A stretch of DNA of 64,000 nt from Hwanghaeella sp964350445. GTDB taxonomy: Bacteria > Pseudomonadota > Alphaproteobacteria > UBA8366 > Aestuariispiraceae. Shown here piece after piece: positions 45,347-53,711 of the stretch (position 1 is its first letter; every line of letters begins with the position of its first letter). The stretch is from the NCBI GenBank assembly GCA_964350445.1, contig CAYGKA010000024.1:1-64000 (forward strand), read 5' to 3'. The notes below the pieces were generated by a model. The model saw only the letters and a list, made by a program, of their open reading frames with translations, did no database searches and had not been told where the DNA came from. Made by a program: the position numbers and the translations under genes.

Positions 45347-45955
45347 ATGACAGACAAAAAGACCTCATCTTCCGCACCCTCCACCGGCGACGGGGAAACG
45401 ACCGCAACGATCATCACCATGGAGGATGGCGGCCCCCGAGTCCGCGCGGTTCCAGAAGGCGACAACGTCGAAAGACTGGTTTGTCCGGACTGCGGTTTCG
45501 TCAACTACGAGAACCCGAAGATCGTCGTCGGCACCGTCGCGACATGGGAAGGCCGCATTCTGCTGTGCCGCCGGAACATCCCGCCGCGCAAGGGATATTG
45601 GACCATTCCCGCGGGATATATGGAGTTGAACGAAACGACTGAGGCCGGCGCCCGGCGGGAAGCGATGGAAGAGGCTACCGCAGACCTGGCGGAACTCGTC
45701 GTTCTCGCCATCTACAACATCCCGCGGATCAGTCAGGTTCAGATCATCTACCGCGGTAATCTGGCAACGCCCGATGTCGCCGCCGGACCGGAAAGCCAGG
45801 AAGTGGCGCTGTTCGATTGGGGCGATATTCCATGGGACGACCTGGCCTTCCCGTCCGTCCACTGGGCACTCAACCATTTCAAGGAAGTGCTGGGAAAAGC
45901 GCACCATCCGCCCTTCGGCAATCCGCCCGGCGATATGGGCGACATGACGCGGTAG
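45347..45955 (+). CDS. Nudix hydrolase with N-terminal zinc ribbon-like motif
   Basis: A 202-residue pyrophosphohydrolase. The Nudix box reads G-x5-E-x7-REAMEEATA, one position (Gly to Thr) off the consensus. A CPDCG motif at about residues 45-49 resembles half of the zinc ribbon seen in NudC-like enzymes, and KGYWTIPAGYME sits before the box. The N-terminal 40 residues are low-complexity. The ATG lacks a good ribosome site; ATG 45419 is a possible later start. The substrate is unknown (NADH- or ADP-ribose-type compounds are common). Confidence 0.85.
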   Translation: MTDKKTSSSAPSTGDGETTATIITMEDGGPRVRAVPEGDNVERLVCPDCGFVNYENPKIVVGTVATWEGRILLCRRNIPPRKGYWTIPAGYMELNETTEAGARREAMEEATADLAELVVLAIYNIPRISQVQIIYRGNLATPDVAAGPESQEVALFDWGDIPWDDLAFPSVHWALNHFKEVLGKAHHPPFGNPPGDMGDMTR

Positions 45956-45972
45956 CAGGGCCAGGCAAAACT

Positions 45973-46596
45973 CTAGCGATCGGTCCCGTCGCCGTCGGAT
46001 TTAGTCTCACCCGAGCCGCTATTTGCGTCGGCCGGTTCCAAATGCCGATTGATCATCGGCGCCTGCGTCAGCATGAACAGGAAGGTAAGGCCCATCGCGC
46101 CGAACACCTTGTAGGTCACCCAGAAATCGTCCGATTGCGTGCGCCAAACCGCTTCGTTCATGCAGGCGAGGAAGCCGAAGAACAACCCGAACCGGATCGT
46201 GAGCTTGCGCCAACCGGCCTCATCCAGGCGCAGGGCCTGACCAACAACGAACTTCAATGGCTGGCGGCCCAGCGCCGCGCTGGCGAGCAGCGTTATGCTG
46301 AACAGGGTGTTCACCAAAGTGGGACGGATCTTGATGAATGTGTCGTCTTCCAAATAAAGGGTCAGCCCGCCGAGCACCAAAAGAATGGGCGCGGTCACCA
46401 AGGGCAGCTTAGGCAGTTTCCGGGAAAGAATGTAAGAAACCGCCAGGGCCGCCACGGTTGCCGCCATGACAGCCGCCGTCGCCGTGTACAAATCGGCCAG
46501 TAGATAGGTGATGAAAAACACCACCAGCGGCCCGTATTCGCATACGGGCGTGAGCCATGGCGGAGGTTGGCGCGAGGTCTGTTGATTCCCAGTCAT
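45973..46596 (-). CDS. yciB: Inner membrane-spanning protein YciB (septation protein A family)
   Basis: A 207-residue protein with about five hydrophobic helices. GLTLYLEDDTFIKIRPT and FWVTYKVFGAMGLTFLF are signatures of the YciB/IspZ family, linked to cell-envelope integrity and septation. The ATG at 46596 fits the family N-terminus; the open frame continues far upstream without homology. In many alphaproteobacteria yciB lies next to ftsY, and here about 2.3 kb of extra genes separate them. It converges with the Nudix gene. Confidence 0.9.
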   Translation of the reverse strand: MTGNQQTSRQPPPWLTPVCEYGPLVVFFITYLLADLYTATAAVMAATVAALAVSYILSRKLPKLPLVTAPILLVLGGLTLYLEDDTFIKIRPTLVNTLFSITLLASAALGRQPLKFVVGQALRLDEAGWRKLTIRFGLFFGFLACMNEAVWRTQSDDFWVTYKVFGAMGLTFLFMLTQAPMINRHLEPADANSGSGETKSDGDGTDR

Positions 46597-46658
46597 GGCC
46601 GGGGTTATAGCCGCGCGCGATCCCAAGACCAAGCATGCTTCTCGACAAACTTCGATGG

Positions 46659-46666
46659 AAGGAGGT
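46659..46666 (+). promoter_or_regulatory. Near-perfect Shine-Dalgarno sequence AAGGAGGT
   Basis: AAGGAGGTAATCC matches the full complement of the 16S rRNA 3' end except for one base. It stands nine bases before ATG 46676. Confidence 0.6.
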
Positions 46667-46675
46667 AATCCTTTT

Positions 46676-46747
46676 ATGTCAGCAGGTTGCGGCGTTTCCG
46701 GGTTGCCGCTGACAGCGATTCGCCATAGGTTCGGGTCATGGCAATAG
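46676..46747 (+). CDS. Possible 23-residue leader peptide
   Basis: ATG at 46676 opens a 23-codon frame (MSAGCGVSGLPLTAIRHRF...) ending in TAG at 46747. It follows a near-consensus Shine-Dalgarno sequence at ideal spacing and overlaps the start of the 86-residue protein gene by 10 bases in another frame. Its translation could control ribosome entry at 46738. The peptide itself has no recognised motif, and its coding status rests on the ribosome site alone. Confidence 0.4.
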   Translation: MSAGCGVSGLPLTAIRHRFGSWQ

Positions 46748-46998
46748 GAAATAATGGCATCGGTGGGTCCGGTGATCGTCGCGTCGGCGGCAATCACCTA
46801 GAACGGCCAAGTGGGATTTCATCCCCCGCCACCACAAGCACGGCACTGCCGCGCCGGCCGCCGTCACGGCCGGGCCGCGACCCTTATGATTTGCGGACAG
46901 CTTTCGAACGGTTAAAGCGATTGCTGCGCTTGGACGGCAATGCCGGCCCGCAACAGGATATTCCCAACCGGGGATACTACTTGAACGTACTTGTCTGA
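46738..46998 (+). CDS. Small hypothetical protein with C-terminal NRGYYLNVLV
   Basis: An 86-residue protein of unknown function. The first half is rich in Gly, Ser, Pro and Arg; residues 48-66 (PYDLRTAFERLKRLLRLDG) could form an amphipathic helix. The ending NRGYYLNVLV parallels PRGSLVNILV in the protein at 43916-44191. The ATG lacks a strong ribosome site of its own and sits inside a 23-codon frame that has one, suggesting coupled translation. It is followed 108 bases later by the response-regulator gene. Confidence 0.5.
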   Translation: MAIGNNGIGGSGDRRVGGNHLERPSGISSPATTSTALPRRPPSRPGRDPYDLRTAFERLKRLLRLDGNAGPQQDIPNRGYYLNVLV

Positions 46999-47106
46999 TT
47001 ACTTGAACCCACCGGGAGGCGGCGATGACCCATTCGGTCCACTTCGTCTGTATGCGAGCGGCACCCCGTCCTCGTTCCCGCCTTTCCGCGATTAGCTGAG
47101 TATCCC

Positions 47107-48177
47107 ATGGCCCGTTACGACTTTTCCCGCCTTTCGGTCTTGGTTGTCGAAGACTCGCGCTTTATGCGCAGCTTGTTGGTGACGACGCTGCGTGCGCTCG
47201 GCGTCGAACGGGTCATGACTGCCGAAAACGGACAGGAAGCGATTCAGTTCATGGCGCCCTCGGCATCGATCCAAGGTGAGAGCCTTGTCGGCAAGACCGG
47301 AGTGGACTTGATCGTGAGCGATTTCGTGATGCCGGTGGTGGACGGCGGCATGTTCCTGCGCTGGATGCGTCTCGCGGGGAAATCGCCTGACCGTTTCATG
47401 CCGTTCCTGATGATCTCGGCCGCCGCGGACAAGGATGTCCTCTTCGCCTGCCGGGACGCAGGCGTCGACGAATTCGTGGCAAAACCGTTTTCCGCCGAAG
47501 GCTTGGCCAAACGCATAACGGCCGTCATCGAACATCCGCGCCCCTATATTTATTGCCCGAATTACTTCGGCCCGGATCGACGGCGTCAAAAAAAGCCAGT
47601 CGAAACAGAACTGCGCAAAACGACGGACGATGAGATCGAAACGCTCTATTCCGGCAAGGACATGTCCAAGATCAAGAACACGAAGAAACGTGTTTGGATC
47701 TTCAAATTGCCAAAAACCTTGAAGCAGAAACTGGCGACCGGCGTGACCGACGTGAACGAGCCGCCCTTCGATCCCGATATGCTGAAGGCGGCCGAAGACA
47801 AGATTCAGAACATGGAGACGGACTACGCGGATTGGGTCAAGGAATCGATCGAAGAGCTGCAACAGGCCCACCATCGGGCCGTGGAAGACCCCGATCAGTC
47901 TGCGGAGCAATTCGCCACCTTGAACACCATGGCCTTGGAACTTCGCGGACAGGGCGGCATTTTCGGCTATCCGCTGATCTCGCAATTCGGCAAGTCGCTC
48001 TACGATATCACCAAGGAAGGCGCGACCGTCACGCCGCAGCTATTGGACCTGATCGACTCGCATATCGACCTGGTAAAGGTTGTGATCACCCAGAAGATCG
48101 CGGGCGATGGCGGCGAAACGGGCCGGCAACTGCTTCAAAGCCTGGCCGAAGCGAAACGGAAATTCTCCGACTCCTGA
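47107..48177 (+). CDS. Response regulator with C-terminal HPt-like remnant domain
   Basis: A 356-residue CheY-type regulator. The receiver domain (about residues 8-140) has acidic pair E15/D16, phospho-acceptor D72 in VSDFVMPVVDG and lysine K126 in VAKPFS. An extra loop of about 15 residues (50-64) lies between the second helix and third strand. The C-terminal half (220-350) is helical, and MALELRGQGGIFGYPLISQF resembles the histidine phosphotransfer motif without its histidine. There is no DNA-binding domain. It may act by protein-protein contact, possibly in motility or stress signalling. No cognate kinase is adjacent. Confidence 0.85.
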   Translation: MARYDFSRLSVLVVEDSRFMRSLLVTTLRALGVERVMTAENGQEAIQFMAPSASIQGESLVGKTGVDLIVSDFVMPVVDGGMFLRWMRLAGKSPDRFMPFLMISAAADKDVLFACRDAGVDEFVAKPFSAEGLAKRITAVIEHPRPYIYCPNYFGPDRRRQKKPVETELRKTTDDEIETLYSGKDMSKIKNTKKRVWIFKLPKTLKQKLATGVTDVNEPPFDPDMLKAAEDKIQNMETDYADWVKESIEELQQAHHRAVEDPDQSAEQFATLNTMALELRGQGGIFGYPLISQFGKSLYDITKEGATVTPQLLDLIDSHIDLVKVVITQKIAGDGGETGRQLLQSLAEAKRKFSDS

Positions 48178-48216
48178 TCCGCCGGCCACGGTCCGCGCGC
48201 AGGCCCTGTCACCGCA

Positions 48217-48768
48217 TCAAGATTTCCATTTGATGGAACAGCCCATGCTGGCGATTTGTTCGGCGGGACCTTTGCCGGTTTCCGCGACGCGCAGCATGGC
48301 GTCCAGCAATTCGCGCCGCGATCCTGCCGACGGCGGGTCCAGCTTTCCGTCGTCCAGTCGGCCGCGATACTGCAATTCCAGGTCCTTGTTGAAACCGAAC
48401 CAGTCCGGCGTGCAGGCGGCGTCATAGGCGCGCGCCACGTCCTGCGCCTCGTCATGCAGATAGGGAAAGCCGAACCCGTGTTCCCGCGCGAACACAGCCA
48501 TGTTGTCGAATGAATCCGCCGGATGCGTCGCCGCATTATTCGCGCAGATGGCCGCGACCCCGATGCCGTTCCGTTTCAGGATTTCCGCATCGGCCACGAA
48601 ACGGTCGATCACCGCCAATACATAAGGGCAATGGTTGCAGATGAAGGCGATCATCACGCCGTTCTCACCCGTCAGGTCGGCAAGCGAATAGGTTTTCCCG
48701 TTCGTCGCAGGCAAAGTGAAATCAATGGCTTTCCAGCCGAAATCGCAGACGGAGGGAATTGAGGCCAT
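48217..48768 (-). CDS. Thioredoxin-like redoxin (AhpC/TSA-type fold)
   Basis: A 183-residue thioredoxin-fold protein. The active-site segment is FICNHCPYV, with two cysteines as CNHC, and the surrounding order (LPATNGKTYSLADL, then TPDWFGFNKD) is typical of bacterial peroxiredoxin/thioredoxin-like proteins in this family. It is predicted cytoplasmic because no signal peptide is present. It converges with the response-regulator gene; their stops are 39 bases apart. The physiological substrate is unknown. Confidence 0.85.
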   Translation of the reverse strand: MASIPSVCDFGWKAIDFTLPATNGKTYSLADLTGENGVMIAFICNHCPYVLAVIDRFVADAEILKRNGIGVAAICANNAATHPADSFDNMAVFAREHGFGFPYLHDEAQDVARAYDAACTPDWFGFNKDLELQYRGRLDDGKLDPPSAGSRRELLDAMLRVAETGKGPAEQIASMGCSIKWKS

Positions 48769-48862
48769 GGCGGGTCTCCTCTGTATCTTACCGCTGTGAG
48801 CCTACCTTGCCAGCTTCACGGCCGAAACCCGGCTGGGACGAAAGACCGATGCCGGTTGGGTG

Positions 48863-49780
48863 TTAGTCTTCCAACCCCATCAGGCCACGGGCGAAATCCC
48901 GCGCCGCGAAGGGACGCAGATCGTCCACCTGCTCACCGACCCCGATGGCATGCACCGGAAGGCCGAACCGTTCCGCAAGGGCGACCAGTACGCCGCCCTT
49001 GGCTGTGCCGTCCAGCTTGGTGACCACCAAGCCCGTCACGTTGACCATTTCCTTGAAGGTCTCGACCTGTGCGATCGCGTTCTGGCCGGTGGTCGCGTCC
49101 AGCACAAGCAACACATCATGGGGCGCGGTTTCATCCAGTTTGCGGATCACCCGGATGACCTTTTTCAACTCTTCCATCAGGCCGGACTTGTTGTGCAGCC
49201 GCCCGGCCGTGTCGATGAGCAGAACGTCGATACCGTCGCGCCGGGCGCGTTCGATCGCATCGAAAGCGAGCCCTGCCGCATCCGCCCCTTGTTCCTTGGC
49301 CACAACCGGCGTGCCCGTTCGGTCGCCCCAGATCTTCAACTGTTCGATGGCGGCCGCGCGGAACGTATCGCCGGCGGCGAGCATCACGCTCTTGCCTTCG
49401 GTCTTCAGTTGTTTCGCCAGCTTGCCTATGGTCGTGGTCTTGCCGCTGCCGTTGACGCCGGCGACCAGCACGATATGGGGCTTGGCTCCGCTGTCGACGG
49501 CGAGCGGCTTGGCCACCGGCTCCAAGATCAACGCGACTTCATCGGCAAGGGCGGCACGGATTTCATCCGGTTCGATTTCCTTGTCGAACCGTTCCTTTGC
49601 GATCGCCGCGGCCAGTTTCGCTGCCGTCGTGGGACCGAGATCCGCCATGACGAGCAGATCCTCAAGCTCCTCTAACGCCGCGGCATCCAGCTTCCGCTTG
49701 GTGAAAATATCGGTGATCCCGGACGCAAGACGCGACGAGGATTTCCGCAACCCTTCCTTGATACGCTGAAACCAGGACAT
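48863..49780 (-). CDS. ftsY: Signal recognition particle receptor FtsY
   Basis: A 305-residue SRP GTPase that docks ribosome-nascent-chain complexes at the membrane. The N domain (1-90) is followed by the G domain with GVNGSGKTTT at 108-117, DTAGRLHNK and TKLDGTAKGG. The acidic A domain of E. coli is absent, as is common in alphaproteobacteria. The ATG at 49780 begins MSWFQRIKEG. The upstream mtaB stop is one base away. Ffh, its partner, lies 2.4 kb off on the other strand. Confidence 0.95.
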   Translation of the reverse strand: MSWFQRIKEGLRKSSSRLASGITDIFTKRKLDAAALEELEDLLVMADLGPTTAAKLAAAIAKERFDKEIEPDEIRAALADEVALILEPVAKPLAVDSGAKPHIVLVAGVNGSGKTTTIGKLAKQLKTEGKSVMLAAGDTFRAAAIEQLKIWGDRTGTPVVAKEQGADAAGLAFDAIERARRDGIDVLLIDTAGRLHNKSGLMEELKKVIRVIRKLDETAPHDVLLVLDATTGQNAIAQVETFKEMVNVTGLVVTKLDGTAKGGVLVALAERFGLPVHAIGVGEQVDDLRPFAARDFARGLMGLED

Positions 49781-49781
49781 G

Positions 49782-51065
49782 TCAGGCAGCACGCTCCGCC
49801 ACTGGACGGGCGGTCAGGATAGGCCCATCGGTTCCTGTGACGACGACATCCAACAGATCGCCGGGGTTGCCGGTGACGGCCACGGGCGCGAACCCTTCGG
49901 TGCGGCCTTCTCCGTCCTTCTCGACCAGGACCCGTTCGGTCTTCCCGATCCTGCCTTTCAGATAGGCCGCGAAACGTTCCTCGCCCCTCTCGCGCAGACG
50001 GCGGGCGCGGTCCTTGCGCTCGGCCTTGGGCACCTGGTTTGGGATCCGGGCGGCTGGCGTTCCTTGCCGTTCCGAATAAGGAAAGACGTGGAGATAGGTG
50101 AGCCCGCAATCGTCGACGATATCCAGCGTATTGCGGAACATCTCTTCCGTTTCGGTCGGGAAGCCGGCGATAAGGTCGGCGCCGAACACGACCTCGGGAC
50201 GGATGGCGCGAAGCCGGTCCGTCAGTGCGATCGCCTCGTCCCGCATATGGCGGCGCTTCATGCGCTTCAGGATCATGTCGTCGCCCGCCTGAAGGGACAG
50301 ATGCAGATGCGGCATCAGGCGCGGTTCTTCGGCGATCAGACGGAAGAGGTCTTCGTCCATTTCAATACAGTCGATGGAGGATATCCTGAGTCTGGGCAGG
50401 TCCGGCACCAGGGCGAGAAGCCGGCGCACCATCTGCCCCAAGCTGGGCTTGCCGGGCAGGTCGGGACCGTAGGACGTGATGTCCACGCCGGACAGGACCA
50501 CTTCCTTGTAGCCGTTGGCCACCAGGGCCTGGACCTGCCGCACGACTTCGCCGATCGGAACCGACCGGCTGTTGCCGCGTCCATAGGGAATGATGCAGAA
50601 GGTGCAGCGATGGTCGCAGCCGTTCTGTACCTGCACGAAGGCGCGGGCGCGGTCCTTCAACCCGTCGATCAAATGGCCCGCGGTTTCGGTCACCGACATG
50701 ATGTCGTTCACCAGCACGCGTTCGGTCGCCTCGGGGAGGAAACTCTCGGGCTTCAGTTTTTCCTCGTTCCCAAGGACCTGGTCCACTTCGGGCATGGCGG
50801 CGTAACGGCCAGGATCGACCTGTGCGGCACACCCGGTAACGATGATCCGCGCCTCGGGATTCTCACGCCGCGCCTTGCGGATCGCTTGGCGGGCCTGGCG
50901 TTCGGCTTCCGCCGTCACCGCGCAGGTATTGAAGAAAATCGCATCGTTCAATCCGGCCGCAACGGCATTCGTGCGCATGACTTCCGATTCATAGGCGTTC
51001 AGCCGGCAGCCGAACGTCACCACGCGGGGCGCGCCGCCTTGGTCCTGCATCCGGTCGCCGCTCAT
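49782..51065 (-). CDS. mtaB: tRNA t6A37 methylthiotransferase MtaB
   Basis: A 427-residue radical-SAM enzyme that makes the 2-methylthio derivative of t6A at tRNA position 37. The N-terminal MTTase domain has VTFGCRLNAYESE and NTCAVTAEAERQ; the radical SAM cluster motif is CDHRCTFC. A C-terminal TRAM domain follows. The GCRLN form and NTCAVT pattern favour MtaB over MiaB or RimO. ATG 51065 overlaps the dapF stop as ATGA. Confidence 0.93.
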   Translation of the reverse strand: MSGDRMQDQGGAPRVVTFGCRLNAYESEVMRTNAVAAGLNDAIFFNTCAVTAEAERQARQAIRKARRENPEARIIVTGCAAQVDPGRYAAMPEVDQVLGNEEKLKPESFLPEATERVLVNDIMSVTETAGHLIDGLKDRARAFVQVQNGCDHRCTFCIIPYGRGNSRSVPIGEVVRQVQALVANGYKEVVLSGVDITSYGPDLPGKPSLGQMVRRLLALVPDLPRLRISSIDCIEMDEDLFRLIAEEPRLMPHLHLSLQAGDDMILKRMKRRHMRDEAIALTDRLRAIRPEVVFGADLIAGFPTETEEMFRNTLDIVDDCGLTYLHVFPYSERQGTPAARIPNQVPKAERKDRARRLRERGEERFAAYLKGRIGKTERVLVEKDGEGRTEGFAPVAVTGNPGDLLDVVVTGTDGPILTARPVAERAA

Positions 51066-51877
51066 TGCGTCCACTCGCCCCGGAAACTGAATGCGGTCGG
51101 ACCGGTCATGATGACATGGTTGTCGTCGCGCCATTCCAGGTCCAGCGCTCCGCCGTCAAGGTGGATCCGCGCCTTTCGGTCGATCAGGCCCCGCCGCGTC
51201 GCCGCGACGACAACGGCGCAGGCGCCCGAACCGCAAGCCTGGGTAATCCCGGCGCTGCGTTCCCAAACCCGCATGCGCAAACTCCCGTCCGCCTTCTTGG
51301 CGACGAATTCGATATTGGCGCGCTGGGGCAGCAGCGGATCATTCTCAAGCACCGGACCACATTCCTCCAGCGGCACAGCCTCCACGTCATCGACGAAGAA
51401 GACGATATGCGGGTTGCCCATATTGACCGCGACCGGGTCCGAATAGGGAATGTAGGCCATATCGACCGACAGCGTATCCATCTCCCGCTCCAGCGGAATC
51501 TGGTCCCACCTCAGACGCGGCTCGCCCATATCGACCGAAACGGTCCCGTCCGGATTACGCGTGCTGGCCAGGATGCCGGCGACCGTCTCCACGCCGAGGG
51601 CGTCCTTTGCCCCCTCGCCCATCACCAATGCCGCGACGCAGCGCGTGCCGTTGCCGCAGGCCTCGACCTCTCCACCGTCCGGGTTGTAGACCCGCATGAA
51701 GACATCCGCCGACCCGTCGCTGGGCTGGCCCAGCACAAGCAACTGGTCACAGCCGATACCACGCCGTCGGTCCGCCATGGCGGCACGCGTGTCACGGTCG
51801 AGCGCATAGGCGCCGTCGCGGTCGTCCACGATGACGAAATCGTTGCCCAAGCCATGCATCTTAACGAAGGGGATCAT
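51062..51877 (-). CDS. dapF: Diaminopimelate epimerase
   Basis: A 271-residue cofactor-independent epimerase that makes meso-diaminopimelate for lysine and peptidoglycan. The two catalytic cysteines are C74 (EACGNGTRC) and C215 (QACGSGACA). MHGLGNDFVIVD at the N-terminus is diagnostic. It starts the dapF-mtaB-ftsY operon, with a 4-base overlap to mtaB, and is divergent from ffh across about 330 bases with no gene in between. Confidence 0.96.
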   Translation of the reverse strand: MIPFVKMHGLGNDFVIVDDRDGAYALDRDTRAAMADRRRGIGCDQLLVLGQPSDGSADVFMRVYNPDGGEVEACGNGTRCVAALVMGEGAKDALGVETVAGILASTRNPDGTVSVDMGEPRLRWDQIPLEREMDTLSVDMAYIPYSDPVAVNMGNPHIVFFVDDVEAVPLEECGPVLENDPLLPQRANIEFVAKKADGSLRMRVWERSAGITQACGSGACAVVVAATRRGLIDRKARIHLDGGALDLEWRDDNHVIMTGPTAFSFRGEWTQ

Positions 51878-52205
51878 GCCGCCATTCCAAACTCAGCCGC
51901 GCCCGTATCGGTGCGGTGCCCGCGTTATATGGCGAGGAGGCGTCATTTGGCAACGACCGGGACCGGGCCACCCAAACGGATTTCCCGCGCGCGCAGCTTG
52001 ACGCGGCGCTCCCAAACCCTTAGAACCCGCCACATTCAAGACCAATCCGTCGGCTATAAGGTCTTTCGGGGTCACGCCAGTCCGCGAGTTTCGCGCACTG
52101 GCGCGTTTTGCGTTGCGCGCATAGCGACCCGAATACAGACCGCGGGCGGCAGTGTCGAGAGTTTGAATTTGGGCCGGAAAGTGGCCCAGGGAGTAGGCAG
52201 TAGGC
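51878..52205. other. Divergent promoter region between dapF and ffh
   Basis: These 328 bases between divergent genes hold no credible coding frame on either strand and should contain both promoters. No operator, riboswitch or repeat was recognised. A small 4.5S RNA gene was looked for because of the SRP genes, but its conserved tetraloop region was not found. Confidence 0.5.
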
Positions 52206-53624
52206 ATGTTCGAAACATTGAGCGATAAGCTTGGATCCGTCCTGGACGGCTTGAAGCGCCGAGGGGCGCTGAAGGAGTCCGACGTCGACCAGGCCATGCG
52301 CGATGTGCGGCTTGCCCTGTTGGAGGCCGACGTGGCCCTGCCCGTCGTCCGCGACTTCATCGCCCAGGTCAAGGAACGCGCGATCGGACAGGAAGTCCTG
52401 CGTTCCGTCACCCCGGGCCAGATGGTCGTCAAAATCGTCCATGACGGCTTGGTCGAGATGCTGGGCGGCACCCCCGCCGAAGACGGCACGCCGCCTGCCG
52501 CGGAAAGCCTGAACCTGATCGGTGAGCCCCCGGCCGCGATCCTGATGGTCGGTCTGCAGGGGTCCGGTAAGACAACCTCCACCGCGAAAATCGCCCGCCG
52601 CCTGCAGCTGCGCGAAAAGAAAAAGGTCCTGATGGCGTCGCTGGACGTCTACCGCCCGGCCGCGCAGGAACAGTTGAAGATCCTGGGTGAACAGGCGGAA
52701 GTCTCGACCCTGCCGATCGTCGCCGGCCAGCAGCCGGTCGATATCGCCAAACGCGCGATGCAGGCCGGACGCTTCGGCGGTTATGACGTCGTCATGCTCG
52801 ATACCGCGGGCCGCCTGCATGTGGATGAAGGCCTGATGGCCGAAGTTGCGGCGGTGAAAAACGCCACGAGCCCAACCGAAGTGCTGCTGGTCGCAGATGC
52901 GATGACCGGTCAGGACGCGGTCAACGTCGCCGACAACTTCAACAAACGCGTCGGTCTGACCGGCATCATGCTGACCCGCGTCGACGGCGACGCGCGCGGC
53001 GGTGCGGCGCTGTCCATGCGCGCGGTGACCCAATGCCCGATCAAGCTGCTGGGCGTCGGCGAAAAGCTGGACGAGTTGGAAGAGTTCCACGCCGACCGTG
53101 TCGCCGGCCGCATCCTGGGCATGGGCGATGTCGTCAGCCTGGTCGAAAAAGCGCGGGATACGATCCAGGAAGAAGACGCCGAGCGGCTGGCCAAGAGAAT
53201 CCAGAAGGGCGAGTTCGACCTGAACGATCTTTCCGATCAGTTGAAGCAGATGCGCAAGATGGGCGGTCTGCAGGGCCTGATGGGCATGCTGCCGGGTGTC
53301 GGCAAGCTTAAGGATCAGATGAAGAACGCCAACCTGGACGAAGGCCTGCTGAAGCGCCAAGAAGCGATCATTTCGTCGATGACGCCCCAGGAGCGGCGCA
53401 ATCCGAAAGTGATCCACGCATCGCGCAAACAGCGCATCGCCATGGGGTCGGGCACGTCCGTCCAGGAAGTCAACAAACTGCTGAAGCAGTATCTGACCAT
53501 GGCGAAGATGATGAAGAAAATGGGGAAACTGGGCCAGAAAGGCCTGATGAGATCCATGGGTGGCCTGATGGGCAAGGGCGGCGGTCTGCCGCCCGGCCTG
53601 ATGCCGCCCGGCGGCATGCGTTAA
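52206..53624 (+). CDS. ffh: Signal recognition particle protein Ffh
   Basis: A 472-residue GTPase that binds signal sequences on nascent membrane proteins together with SRP RNA. The N domain is followed by G-domain motifs GLQGSGKTTS at 116-125, DTAGRLHVDE and TRVDGDARGG. The methionine-rich M domain (about 320-472) contains GSGTSVQEVNKLLKQ, the RNA-binding helix-turn-helix, and a glycine/methionine-rich tail. It heads the ffh-rpsP-rimM-trmD-rplS cluster. Confidence 0.96.
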   Translation: MFETLSDKLGSVLDGLKRRGALKESDVDQAMRDVRLALLEADVALPVVRDFIAQVKERAIGQEVLRSVTPGQMVVKIVHDGLVEMLGGTPAEDGTPPAAESLNLIGEPPAAILMVGLQGSGKTTSTAKIARRLQLREKKKVLMASLDVYRPAAQEQLKILGEQAEVSTLPIVAGQQPVDIAKRAMQAGRFGGYDVVMLDTAGRLHVDEGLMAEVAAVKNATSPTEVLLVADAMTGQDAVNVADNFNKRVGLTGIMLTRVDGDARGGAALSMRAVTQCPIKLLGVGEKLDELEEFHADRVAGRILGMGDVVSLVEKARDTIQEEDAERLAKRIQKGEFDLNDLSDQLKQMRKMGGLQGLMGMLPGVGKLKDQMKNANLDEGLLKRQEAIISSMTPQERRNPKVIHASRKQRIAMGSGTSVQEVNKLLKQYLTMAKMMKKMGKLGQKGLMRSMGGLMGKGGGLPPGLMPPGGMR

Positions 53625-53711
53625 GGCGCCTGCCGAATGGTTGTGGGCGCCGCCGGTCAAGACGGCGTCTTTGGTTTGAATTGAGTTTGGTGCAACTGGA
53701 GAGAAAGACAT

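Noticed and set aside
51878..52205. A possible SRP 4.5S RNA gene next to ffh
   Set aside because: The conserved SRP RNA core and tetraloop were not found in this gap, so no RNA gene is claimed.
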